The position numbers and the translations under genes were made by a program. The notes beneath the pieces are model-generated. The model did no database searches. It was not told the origin of the DNA and saw only the letters and a program-made list of their open reading frames with translations. Source: Flavobacterium cellulosilyticum (GTDB lineage: Bacteria; Bacteroidota; Bacteroidia; Flavobacteriales; Flavobacteriaceae). From it: 64,000 bases of DNA. Positions 1 to 13,200 of this stretch are shown here, in pieces (position 1 is the stretch's first letter; each line of letters starts with the position of its first letter). The DNA lies in assembly GCF_004349355.1 (NCBI RefSeq), contig NZ_SMFK01000001.1, positions 733,393 through 797,392 on the forward strand, written 5' to 3'.

Positions 1-1091
1 CCAGATTGAAATCGGATGCTGATGCCAAAGCCAAACTATTGGCCGACGCCAAATTGAAAGCCGATTTAGATGCAGCTACAAAAGCAAAATTGGCCGAAGA
101 AGCCAGATTGAAATCGGATGCTGATGCCAAAGCCAAACTATTGGCCGATGCCAAATTGAAAGCCGATTTAGATGCAGCTACAAAAGCAAAATTGGCTGAA
201 GAAGCCAGATTAGCAGCAATTCCTAAAGATGAAAATGCCAAATCTATAGATAATTTGACTAAAATAGTTGCAGATACGAAAAAGGAACAACAAGATTTAT
301 TGAAACAGTTAACTAAAAAAGTTTCCGATAAAATAAATGCCTTGAAAGAATTGAAAGAGGAAAATGATTTGAGCGAGAAAGGTATTTTTAAAGAGCCAAA
401 AGCATTCAAAAGTATTACTGCAGAAAACACAGCTTTGGAAAGTTTAAAATCTCAAATCTTAGATGTGAATAAAAATCAGAAAGAGAAAATTGTAGAATTA
501 GATGAATTATACAAAAAAAGGATTAAAAAAGGTGTCGATTTAAATGATGAAACAAATAAATATTATTTAAAAACAATTGAAAATCTTAAAGTTGATTACG
601 TTAAAGCAATACAATCAAACATAGATTTAGTTTCTGCTTTAGAAAAAATAAATGTTGATACCGAGATAGAGAAAAAGCGACGAATTAAAAAAGCAGCTTT
701 TGCGAATAATCAAGATCGATATTTGGAAGATGTAGCAACATTAAAAAGGATAAAGCAAAATACAGCAATTAGCATAACACCATTAAAAGAATCCGATTTT
801 GATTTTGGAGAAAAGCAGTCGAATGTTCAAGTTTTAAAAGATATTAAAAATGCAGAAAAAGGATTTTATCTTGTAATTGCTGTACATGAGGATGTATCAA
901 AAAGAGATGAATTTTTAACAAAAACCGTTTCCTCTGGCCAGTCTAATGTTGAATTCTTCTATGACGTCAAATCAGGTAAATATTTTATTTATTATGATAA
1001 ATTTGATTCGATAGAAATAGCGCAAAGAGCAATGGAAACAAAAGAGAATAAACCATATAATAGTAAAATGTCTGTGGTTAAAATTGAATAA
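1..1091 (+). CDS. C-terminal part of a PorP/SprF-type T9SS membrane protein (5' truncated)
   Basis: The reading frame is open to the left edge, so only the C-terminal ~362 residues are present. The first ~68 residues are two copies of a 34-residue Ala/Lys/Asp-rich repeat. A Lys/Glu-rich, probably coiled-coil stretch follows. The last ~85 residues, beginning at GFYLVIAVHED, have a compact alternating pattern like a SPOR-type domain and end in MSVVKIE. From memory, long PorP/SprF proteins of Flavobacterium carry this kind of repeat tail and C-terminus after an N-terminal outer-membrane barrel; the barrel lies outside the window. PorP/SprF proteins help secrete or anchor T9SS cargo such as SprB, and the next gene encodes such a cargo. 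The family call is inferred from tail and context, so a different repeat-rich envelope protein is possible. Confidence 0.65.
   Translation, partial: RLKSDADAKAKLLADAKLKADLDAATKAKLAEEARLKSDADAKAKLLADAKLKADLDAATKAKLAEEARLAAIPKDENAKSIDNLTKIVADTKKEQQDLLKQLTKKVSDKINALKELKEENDLSEKGIFKEPKAFKSITAENTALESLKSQILDVNKNQKEKIVELDELYKKRIKKGVDLNDETNKYYLKTIENLKVDYVKAIQSNIDLVSALEKINVDTEIEKKRRIKKAAFANNQDRYLEDVATLKRIKQNTAISITPLKESDFDFGEKQSNVQVLKDIKNAEKGFYLVIAVHEDVSKRDEFLTKTVSSGQSNVEFFYDVKSGKYFIYYDKFDSIEIAQRAMETKENKPYNSKMSVVKIE
6..209 (+). repeat. Two tandem copies of a 102-bp coding repeat
   Basis: Copies run from 6 to 107 and 108 to 209. I see two differences between them, both synonymous C/T changes (GAC/GAT and GCC/GCT codons). 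Each encodes 34 residues starting LKSDADAKAKLLADAKLKAD. The array probably continues to the left of the window. The near identity of the DNA suggests recent expansion or ongoing homogenisation. Confidence 0.95.
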
Positions 1092-1241
1092 AATTAGACA
1101 GATTGATTTTTATATAATGGGATTAAAAAAACAAATCGTCTTTTAGTTTTAAGTTTTTATAAAATATAATATTAAGTTACTTAATTATTTCAAAAACCCC
1201 ATTGGAGTAATTTAAAAAGCAAAGATCTAAACATAAACACC

Positions 1242-4200
1242 ATGAAAAAAACTATTTTTTCAAGAACAACTTTGGTCGTTTTATTACTTCTATTAGGGGT
1301 TATTTCATATGGACAAAATTTTGTTCCTTTTACTCCTAGATATGATAAAACACTTAAGGGAGATATACTTCTTATAGGGAATAACATCCTTAGTAAGGAC
1401 GCAACAAGTAATTATAACACTACAGGTCAGGCGAATAACCAGATTGATCCTATGGTAAATGTTGATATTGACACTGACCCAACTACTTTTAATTCAAGTA
1501 GTGCAGATATGGCAATTCCTAATCCGGGTTGTTTTAAAATTGTATATGCTGGCCTTTATTGGAGTGCCGTTGTTAAAGGGAGTGAACCAATTACTACTAT
1601 TAAATTAAAAACGCCTGGAGCGGCAGCATATTTACCTATTACAGGGACTCAAATATATTTTCAAAACGCAGCAAATAATAATAATTCAAATTCATATGCT
1701 TGTTATGCAGATGTTACCGCTTTGGTAACCAGTCTTTCTAATCCACAAGGAACTTTTACGGTTGCTAATGTATCGTCACTAACAGGAAATAAACCGAATG
1801 CAGAAGGACTTTCTGCTGGCTGGTCGCTTTTTGTTGTTTATGAAGATCCAACTTTGCCTAGTAAGTACATTACCTCTTTTGACGGATACAGCAGAATAGA
1901 TCAAAACAATCCCCAAAATATTTCTGTTTCGGGTTTTAAAACAATACCAGTTGGCCCTGTACGTGCCAAATATGCTTTTAGTGCTATTGAAGGAGACAAT
2001 CCTTACACTGGAGATTTTTTGCAAATTAATGGCGCTGTCATAAGTGCAATCAATGGAGCAGGAACAGTAATTCGTCCTCCGAATAATTTTTTCAACAGCT
2101 CAGTTTCCTATATAAATAGCCTTACAAATACACCCGAACTTTTTACTACAAGAAATCCGGCAAGTATAAATACTCTGGGGTTTGATGCCGGGATTCTAAG
2201 TATCCCAAATGCTGGAAACACGGTAATTAAAAATGGAGATACTTCGGCAACGATTCGTTTGGGTAGTAGTTTGGATATTTATTATTTTTATTTTAATGCT
2301 TTTGCTGTTGATGTTATCGAACCAAAGATTGTACTTACAAAAACGGTTTGGGATAATTCAGGAGCAAATATTGGCAATCAAAATGTGGTCTTAGGACAAC
2401 AACTGAATTATGTTATTGGTCTTCAAAACAAAGGAAATGACAATGCCACTTCGCTAACCATTCGCGACCGTCTCCCTATAAATGTTATTTTTAATTATCC
2501 TGCAGATATTGTGAATTTGCCTGCAGGTGTAACAGTTAGTAGTTACAATCCTGCAACAAGAGATATTAATTTCAATATTAGTAATTCGATTGTTAAGGTT
2601 GGCGATGCTCTAAAGGAAATTCGTTTTAAAGTACAAGTTGTACCATTGTGTAATATGTTGAGTGATGCCTGTTCGAACATTATTGACAATATTGCGTATG
2701 CAACTTATAAAGGGTCGATAAATACTTCTTTTACCATTTCAGACGACCCCAGTTTTGATGTTAATACTGGATGTCTATTGGTGCCAAAAGCTACTAATTT
2801 CCTAGTGGATATTGATAACTGTCTTTTTACAAAGAATGAGGTTTTGTGTGGAGCTAGTGTTGATATAAAAGCAGCAAATGGATACGATTCTTATTCTTGG
2901 TCATCAAGTCCAACGGGTACCCCCGTTATTGGTACTAACCAAACACTTACAGTAACCAATCCAGGTAAATACTATGTGCATAATACTGCAATTGCACCAT
3001 GTTTGTCTATTAATCAAGTAGTGACTGTAACTACGTTTGGAGGTACATTGACCAATCCAGTAATCCCTTTTGCAGATGAAGTCGTAACTTGTCCGAATGA
3101 TGGAAAAAAACTTCCGAATATTTTTTTATGTGGAGCTAATGCTTTTAGAGATATTAAAACGGGTATTTCAGATGGTTCGGTTATCGTTTGGGAAAAGTTA
3201 AATGAAGCAAGTTGTACGGCGGTAGTTAATATAGATTGTGCAAACGAGAGCAATAGTTGTACCTGGTCGCAAGTTGGTTCTGGTCCAAATTATCAGGCAA
3301 ATGCATCGGGTCAATATAGAGTAACTTTAAATTATCCAGGTGGATGTTTTAATCGTTATTATTTCAATGTTTATCAAAATTTATTAAACCCTACAGCGGT
3401 TACAAATGATATTATTTGTAATACTCCAGGTAAAATAACCGTCGGTGGTGTTCCTTCAGGTTATGAATATAGTTTGAAAGCTGCAGGTCCTTGGCAATCG
3501 AGTAATGTTTTTGCAATCAACGGACCTAATTCCTATACCGTATACCTTAAACAAACAGGAAATGCACAAAATCTTTGTGTTTTTAGTGTGCCAAATATTC
3601 TAATCAGAAAAAGAGATTTTACAGTAACACCAGTTATAACACAACCTTTTTGTCACGGGGACAAAGGAAATATAACGCTACAAATCAACGATGTTCAACC
3701 TCAATATTTTGTAACCGTAAAGCAAGCAGGAGTAACTATTTTCAGTTCTGGGCCAGATTCAAGTAATACCTATCATTTTAATAATCTTAATCCAGGTCAA
3801 TATGATTATACAATAAGCACTGATGATGGTTGTACTACAAACTTGAGTGCTACAATTGTAGAACCAGCTGTTATTAAAGCAACTTCGGCATTGACAAAAC
3901 CATTAACGTGTACTGATGGTGAAATTACGGTAACACCAACTGGCGGAACTCCTCCTTATTCTTATTTTGTCAACAGCACTACTGTTTTTCAAGGAACGCC
4001 ACAAATAATTGTTACCAATCCGCTTCCACCAGGTGGAATTTACACGATAAAAGTAGTTGATTCCAATAACTGTGAAACTACAACTTCCATTACAGTATCA
4101 GCTACTATGCCACCAGCATTTTCAATCGCTAAAACTGATGTATTATGTGCGGGAACAAATACTGGAGTAATTACCATAAATGTTAGTAATGCTAATGGAA

Positions 4201-7200
4201 ATACTTTGCGTTATAGCATTGACAATGGAGTTACATTTATTAATTCTAATGTTTTTAGTGGTTTGGCAGCAGGTAATTATGCGGTAGTAGTCGAATCTAC
4301 ATTGGCAGGTGATGTATGTCTTTCAGCACCACAAACAATAACCATAATTCCAACTTCTCCAATCACAGGTACAGCAACTTTGACAACACCTTATACATGT
4401 GGAGGAACCGCAACCATTACTGCATCAGCAAGTGGAGGAACCGCACCTTATTCTTATAGTATAGATGGAGTGACATTTCAAACAAATACTGTGTTTTCAG
4501 GATTGTATGCTGGTACCTATTCAATTACAATAAAGGATTCAAAAAATTGTACTTACACCATAAATCCTTCAATAGTTGTTTCTGCTTTAAAAGCGCCAAC
4601 AGATTTAACAATTACAGCAACAGATTTGATTTGCCCAGAAAATGTTTCACATGTAAACATAGCTGGTGTTGATGGGATTTCACCACTGCGTTATAGAATA
4701 ATTAGTGCTCCTTCAACGTATGCTGTTACTACAGTACCAAGTCCATATAATGCAGATGGGGAGTTTAAATATTTGCCAGGAGGAGTTTATGTTTTTGAAG
4801 TAAAAGATAGAAATGATTGTATTTATCAAGAAACTTACAATTTAGTTCCAATACCACCAATTTCAGTTACTGGTACTTTAATAAATAATGTAAAATGCTA
4901 TAATTCAGCAACTGGAGCTATTAAATTTGATGTGTCTGGAAACTTTACGGGTGGTAGCAAAGTTTACTCCTATAGCATTTCTGGGCCAATAAGCAGTTCT
5001 GCAATAAATCAAACGGCACCAACAATTCTATTAAATAATCTCCTCGCAGGAACTTATACCATCACTGTAACAGATAAAAAAACAGGATGTACAGATTCCG
5101 CATCAGTAACAATTAATCAATCAGCAGCTGCATTAGTATTGGGTACTACTGTTTCTCCAATAAAATGCAGTTCTAATGGAAGTGTGGTTGCCAATGCTAC
5201 AGGAGGATGGGGAGGAAACACTTTCACACTTAGCCAACCAGACGCAACAATTATTGGTCCTCAAGCTAGTACTACTTTTGTTAATTTAACTCAAATAGGA
5301 TCGTATAAAGTTACCGTTACTGATACTAATGGATGTTCAGTAACAGATACATTTACATTAGCAGCCTCAACAACTCCCACAATAAGTATAGCTGGTTCCG
5401 ATTTGTGTTATGATACTACCAATCAGGCAACGATAATAGTTACAACTTCGGGAGGAGTAAGCCCATATCAATATAGTATTAATAATGGTACTTCTTACCA
5501 AACCAGTACTACCTTTAGCAATTTAATACCGGGAAATTATACTGCACTTGTTAAGGATGCTTTCGGTTGTATATCCACTGCTTTACCACTAACAATTGCT
5601 CCACAATTGATTGTGAAGACTGTTTTAACTAAAGATTTAGACTGTTCCGCTTCGCCTGATGCATTGATTACAGGAACTATTACCGGAGGAACTTCAGGTT
5701 TTAAATATGCGGTTTCTATTAATGGAGGTGTTTATAGTGCTCCAGTTGCTGTTGTTGGAAATACATTCACGTATTCTGTTAGCTCTTCATCGGTAGTAGC
5801 ATCTACAACTTATCAATTTCAGGTTACTGATTTAAATAATTGCCCAGCTCAATCTGGAATTATTACCATTAAGCCAATATTAGTTTATCCATCAGCTTCA
5901 GTTAGTACTGTGAGTCCGACTTGTAACGGTTCATCAAACGGAAGTGTTACTCTTGGAGCAAGTTTAGGAGTTGCGCCATATACCTATAGTTTTAACGGAA
6001 GTCCATTTACATCAACCACTTTATATACTGGATTAAGCGCTGGCGTTGCCTATTATTATCAGGTAAAAGACAGTAAAGAATGTGTGTCGCCAATGGGTTC
6101 TATTACTTTAACACAACCAATAGCGATTACGGGTTCCACTGCAATAACAACTCCATACACATGTACTGGAAATGGAGTGATAACAGTAACTGCTTCAGGA
6201 GGTAAAGCTCCCTATTCGTATAGTATTGATGGAGTAACATTCCAAGCTGGGAACACTTTTTCGGGATTGACCAATGGTAGTTATGTTTTTACTATTAAAG
6301 ATGCTAGCAATTGTACACAGGTATTGCCAACAGTCATTATCGAAGCATTAACACCACCAAAAGATTTAGCATTTGCTGCAAGTAGTTTAACTTGTCCAAG
6401 TAATACCTCAAATGTTACCATTACCACAACAGGCGGCGCTTTGCCATTGACTTATCAAATAGTGTCACCAATTGCTGGTGTTTCTCAAGGCTCAAATGTA
6501 TTTAATGGATTGGCACCTGGCAGCTATGCTTTCCAAGTTACCGATTCAAAAGAGTGTACTTACCAGGAATTTTACATTATAAAAGCATTGGCACCAATAA
6601 CTGTGAAGGGAGTAGTTGTCAATAATGTAAAATGTTTTGGATCTTCAACTGCTTCAGTAAATTATACTGTTTCAGGCACAACTGCATATTCTTATAGAAT
6701 TAATCTTGCTACTTGGATTACTGGACAAACGGCTTCTTCCATCAATCTTACTAATTTGGCCGCAGGAGTTTACTCGATAGAAATCAAAGATGATGCAACA
6801 ACATGTACTGGAACAACATCGGTAACAGTTCAATCGCCAACTGCAGCATTGACTGTAACAACAACAGTTACACCAATTAAATGTGGTTCTAACGGAAATG
6901 TAACAGTTAATGCCACAGGAGGATGGGGAGGAAATAGTTACACACTTACACTGCCTGACGCAACAATTATTGGACCTCAAGCCAGTACTACTTTTGCTAA
7001 TTTAACCCAAATAGGAACTTATACCGCTACAGTAATGGATAGTAATGGGTGTATAGTTTCATCCAATTTTACATTAACAACCCCAATTGCCCCAACTGCA
7101 AGTATTGTTGGTTCCGATTTATGTTATGATACTAGCAATCAGGCCACCATTATAGTTACAGCCTCTGGAGGAGTAAGCCCTTATCAATATAGTATTAACA

Positions 7201-10200
7201 ATGGAACTTCGTACCAAGCAAGTACTACTTTTAGTAATTTAACACCAGGAAATTATACCATACTAGTAAAAGATTCATTTGGATGTACATCTACTGCATT
7301 TGCACAAAATATAGCAACACAATTAAATGTAAATACAGTTTTAACCAAAGATTTAGACTGTTCTGCATCGCCAGACGCTGTAATAACTGGAACTATCGCA
7401 GGTGGAACTTCAGGGTTTAACTATTCAGTTTCAATAAATGGTGGAGCTTATAGTGCTCCAGTTTCGGTTGTGGGAAATATATTCGCCTATTCTGTAACAG
7501 CATCTTCTGTAGTTGCAGCTACAACCTATCAATTTCAGGTAACCGATATTAATAATTGTCCAGCTACATCAGGAATAATTACCATTAAACCGATATCGAT
7601 ACCAGCGATTACGGCTGTAAATCAAACGCAACAAATTTATTGTAACAGCGACACTACTGCAGCTATAAATGTTGTGATTAATTCAGCAGTTGGTACAGCA
7701 CCTTATGTAATCAATGTTTTGAATACCACTACTGGAACAAATTATGGTACTCAAACTTCAGGTTTAGCAGCGGGTAATTATACCATTACAATTACAGATG
7801 CTAAATTATGTACTGATACAAAATTGATTATTATAAATGAACCTGTTGCACTTACATCCTCGGTTACTTATACTGATATTACATGTACTGGAACGGGTAC
7901 CTCTTTAGGATCTATTACTGGAACTCCATCGGGAGGTGTTTCACTATACACCTATACTCTTACAAATAATGTAGGCGCTGTTGTTGGGCCGCCAACAATT
8001 GTAGCGGGATCGTATACATTCGATATTATTAATTTTGGTGTTTATGAATTGAGCTTTACCGATGCGAATTCCTGTACCGTTAAAAAGACAATTAACATCG
8101 CTTCGCCTCCAAAGGATTTATTAATAAACACCACTTCAGGACCAGCATCGTGTACTACGGCATCAGTAGTTGTTAGTGTGAATCCATTTATTATTGGAGG
8201 ACCCTACCATTTTGCTTTGTTTCCAATAAATTCAGGATTTACACCACCTTATGAATATGCTACAAATACAGGATCTTATCAAAATGCCGATGCTGGATTT
8301 CCGCTACAGGCTACTTTTTCTGGTTTGAATCCGGGCGTTATCTATTCTTTTATAGTTTATGATGAAGCAACAAATTGTTATTATTTTAAACAAGCAACTT
8401 CGCCAACTCAAACTGCATCGACCTTAACAAGTACAGTTAGTCCAAAAAATGTAACTTGTAAAGGAGCAAATAATGGAACTATTGATTTTACTTTTACTAA
8501 TACTTATCCTGCTTTAACAAATGTTAGTTACGAAGTGTTTAATTCTCAAACGAATTTGACTACGGGAATAAATGGTACTGTAAGCGTTTTAACCGGAGGG
8601 CCTGTTACAAGTACTGTAACAGGAATTGGCCCATTAGCACTGGGAACTTATTATTTATTATTTAAAGAAATTAGTGGTGGTGCAAATAATGGTTGTACGA
8701 ATGCTTCGGAAACATTTACCATTACCGAATCGGCAGTTGCTTTATCAGTAAGTGCATCGGTTATAAAAACTGAAAATTGTAATGCACCGGGTCAAATTTC
8801 AGTGCTTGGACAGGGAGGAACACCCTCTTATACGTATCAAGTAGTAGTAAGTACCGATCCAATTCCAACAGCTTTAACTCCAGGATGGGTAGCATCAAAC
8901 ACATTTAACTTAGCTGCGGGTAGTTATTCTGCTTACGTTAAAGATGCCAATGCTTGTATTATTGGAACACCAATTAGTGTACTATTAGACCCATCTCCAG
9001 TAATTGTTGCGACAGTAAACAATCAATGTACTGCAACTGAAGGTAATTTTGCTATAGATGTTACTTTGCCAACAGCAGGTATTGCTCCTTACAGTTTTAG
9101 TATTGATGGAGGTGTTTTCCAAACAAAAGCAGTCCCATTTACAATTGCTAATGTATCATCAGGTGTTCATACAATTGAAGTGAAAGATTTTAATGGATGC
9201 GGAAATCTAGTTTCAGTTCCAGTTCTAGCACCATTAGGAATGACTTCAGCTATTACGGCTTTGCCAACTTGTGCAACAAATGATGGTGTGATTACAGTGA
9301 ATACTACTGGCGGATCAGGAACTTATAATTATTCGATAGCGCCAAATCCAGCATCAATAACTTTAGCTGGAAATGTGTTTTCAGGCGTACCAGCAGGAAC
9401 CTATACCGTAACTATTACAGATATTTCAAGCACTTGTACAAAATCGGTACCAGTTACTTTGTCTGCACCAACCCCAGTAACCTTTAGCACCACAAATACT
9501 GATGTTAGTTGTGCTGGAGGTAGTAATGGTTCAATAACTGTCGATTTACCAATATCGAATGATAATCCTCCCTATACTTATGAGATTACTGCACCTATAA
9601 TTGTTGCGGCTCAAAACTCCAATATTTTTACTGGATTAGCAGCAGGAACTTATACTGTAAAAGTAAATTCTGGTAGAGGTTGTTCAGCAATCAATAATTC
9701 AATAGTAGTTGGTCAACCACTAGCTTTAGCTGTTGATGCTTCATCAGCTGCATCGCCTTTTGGTTGTGCTGTCGATAATACGGTAAAAACAGCTACTGTA
9801 ACAATTAATACCAAAGTTGGAACAGGTACAGCACCCTACACTTATAGTATAGATGGAACGAATTACTTTACCACAAATACTTTTACTATCAATGATAATG
9901 GAACTTCGTATAACTTAACTGTATTTATTAAAGATGCTAATGGATGTCTAGCAACTGGCAGTATTCCAATTACCACATTGCCAAAAATTACAGCTGCAAA
10001 TGCTACTGTAAATGCAGCAATTGATTGTAATAACACAGGATCATTGATTGTAAATGTAGCAGGAGGTTCAGGAAACTTTACCTACCAAATGTTGCCAAGT
10101 AGTTCTGCTCAGTTATCAAACGTATTTGCTGTATCTACGCCAGGAGATTATTATTTCAGAGTAAATGATGTAACCACAGCTTGTTATTTTGATACAGCAG

Positions 10201-13200
10201 CATTTACAGTTGCACCGTTTAACACTATTAATGTAGTAGCAGCTGCAACTGCTCCGGTGACTTGCTTTGGAGATGCAAATGGCGCAATATCCATTAATGT
10301 AACTGGCTATTTAGGTGCTTATAGCTATGAAGTATTTAATAATTTAGGTGCTTCTGTAAAGGGTCCAATTGTAGCCAATACAACAACAAACCCACAGTCA
10401 ATTTCAGGATTATTAGCTGGAAATTACACCGTAGTTGTGAAAGAAACAGTAAGTCCATTCTGCACGAAAACTTCAAATGTAGTAACTGTTGGTTCTCCAA
10501 GTTCATCAGTATCATTGTCATTTCTAACAGTTAATGATAACTGTAATGTAAATGCGGGACAAATAGTTGCTGAGGCAAAAGGCGGAACAACTCCTTATTT
10601 ATTTCAAATTTTACCAGCATCTATTGCAGCTCCATTAGTGATAAGTCCAGGTTGGACAAATACCAACACATTAAACGCTGAATCTGGGGATTATGTGATT
10701 TATGTTAAAGACGCTAATGATTGTACTCAATCACTACCGGTGGCTATAGGGCTTGATCCAACACCAGTTATTGCAGTCTCTATAACTTCAGCAAATCAAT
10801 GTTCAGCAACTGAAGGTAATTTTGCCATAAATGTAACAGTACCAGCGGCTGGTATTGCACCTTATAGCTTTAGTATTGATGGTGGCGTTTTCCAAAATCA
10901 AACAGTTCCATTTACGGTATCTAATTTATCTTCAGGAGTTCATACAGTGGAAGGAAAAGATGTTAATGGTTGTGGAAATCAAGCGTCAGTTACTATTCAA
11001 CCACCATTAGGACTGACTCCCGTAATAACGGCATTACCAACATGTGCAACAAATGATGGTGTAATCACAGTGAATGCAAATGGAGGAGCAGGTACTTATA
11101 CCTATTTTATAGCTCCACATCTAGGATCAATAACATTAATAGGGAATGTGTTTTCTAATGTCCCTGCAGGGAATTATACTGTTTTTATTTTAGATGCCAC
11201 AACGACTTGTACGAAATCGGCAGCTGTTACATTATCAGCTCCAACCCCAGTAACTTTTTCAACAGCGGTCAAAGATGTAAGTTGTAATGGAAACAATGAT
11301 GGAATAATTACGGTTTCATTATTGCCCGGAAACGACAATCCAACGTATACCTATGAGATTACGGCACCAATAGTTGTTGCAGCTCAAAACTCCAATATTT
11401 TTACAGGATTAGCTGCTGGAACTTACACTGTAAAAGTAAATTCGGGCAGAGGATGTTCAACGTCTAATAATTCAGTAATCGTTAATCAGCCAACACTTTT
11501 AACCGTAGATGCTTCTTCGTCTTTTAGCCAGTTTGGATGTAGGGTTAATAATACTGCAAGTACAGCAACAGTTACCATAAATGCTACCATTGGTACAGGA
11601 ACTGCTCCCTATAGTTACAGTATCGATGGAACGAATTATTTTACCACAAACACTTTTAGTATTGTTGATAACGGAACTGCTTATAATTTACCAATTTATA
11701 TCAAAGATTTGAATGGATGTTCAGCATCCAGTACTATTGCAATAACACCATTACCAAAAATAACGGTATCCGCAGTAGCTATTGTAACACCAATTGATTG
11801 TAAGAATACAGGTTCTATTGCGATTACTGTTTCAGGAGGTTCTGGTAATTTTAGTTATCAAATGTTGCCAAATGGTTTGCCTCAAGCCTCTAACATTTTT
11901 AATGTAATAAATCCAGGAAGTTATTATTTTAGAGTAACAGATACCACTACAACTTGTTATTTTGATACTGCTGAATTTGTAGTTACACCATTCGATACCA
12001 TTGATGTTATAGCAACAGCGACAACTCCATTGACTTGTTTTGGAGATTCAAATGGAGCTCTAGAGATAAATGTTTCTGGATACACAGGCGCGTATACTTA
12101 TCAAGTATTAGATAGAACAAGTGCAGTTGTTACTTCTGGATCAGGAAATACAACAACAAATCCACAACTTATATCTGGATTGACAGGGGGCAATTACACG
12201 GTAGTAGTTTCAGAATCAAATTCTCCTTTCTGTAAAATGTCTTCAAACACGGTCACAATAAATTCACCAGCTTTACCATTGACCGTTATAGCAACCGAAA
12301 CATCGAGTGTAAGCTGTAGTAATAATCAAGGAACAATTAACGCCGTTGGAACTGGAGGTTGGGGTTCATTACAATATGAATTAGTGGGACCAATAAATGT
12401 ACCTTATTCGACTAATAATCTATTCACTAATTTGAGTGCTGGAAGTTATAGTGTCAATGTAAAAGACAGTAAAGGATGCATTACTTCATCTGCGCCTGTA
12501 ATTCTTAGTTTGCCTACTCCAATTGCTATAACAGCTTCATCTAGTACTCCTTTATTATTGTGCTATGGTGACAAAAACGCAACTATTACTGTTACGAATA
12601 CCACTGGCGGTCAAGGAGGTAATTATTCTTACATTTTGAATACCACTTCGGCTACACCCCCAACAAGTTCTGGACCACAGTCTTCTACTGTGTTTGCTGG
12701 ATTAGGAGTTGGAACTTATACCGTAACCGCAATAGATGGATGGAATTGTAGCCAAGTTTCAACACCAATTACCATTGCCCAACCAACTGAAATAATAGCA
12801 AGTTTAACATTAGCCAGTTCTCAAACGTGTTTAAATAAAGCTACTTTAAAATTAAGTGCTTCAGGAGGAACAGGTACTTATGTATATAGTGCAGATGGCA
12901 TTGCCTATAACCCAACTAACTTTGCTACATCTATTACAATCCCAGTTGCTCCTGGAATTTATCATTATTACGTTAAGGATGCAAACGGATGTACAAGTGT
13001 TATTTCTAATGACATCGAAATTGTCCCTATGCCAATTTTAACTATCAATTTGGATCTTTCCAATGCAAAAATTAATTGTTATGGTGATAATACGGGTGTT
13101 ATAGTAGCAAAAGCCGAAGGAGGTCTTGGCAATTATGTATATTCATTATTGGATGCAAATGGTGTTGCAGTAAGTCCTGCTCCAATGCAATCCAGTCCGG

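Noticed and set aside
1092..1241. Possible promoter for the giant adhesin gene
   Set aside because: I could not find a convincing TTG/TAnnTTTG pair in the spacer, so the gene may be read from upstream.
6672..6980. A Cys-rich open frame antisense to the giant adhesin
   Set aside because: The cysteines and serines come from the complement of Thr/Ala-rich repeat codons. It is a shadow of the adhesin.
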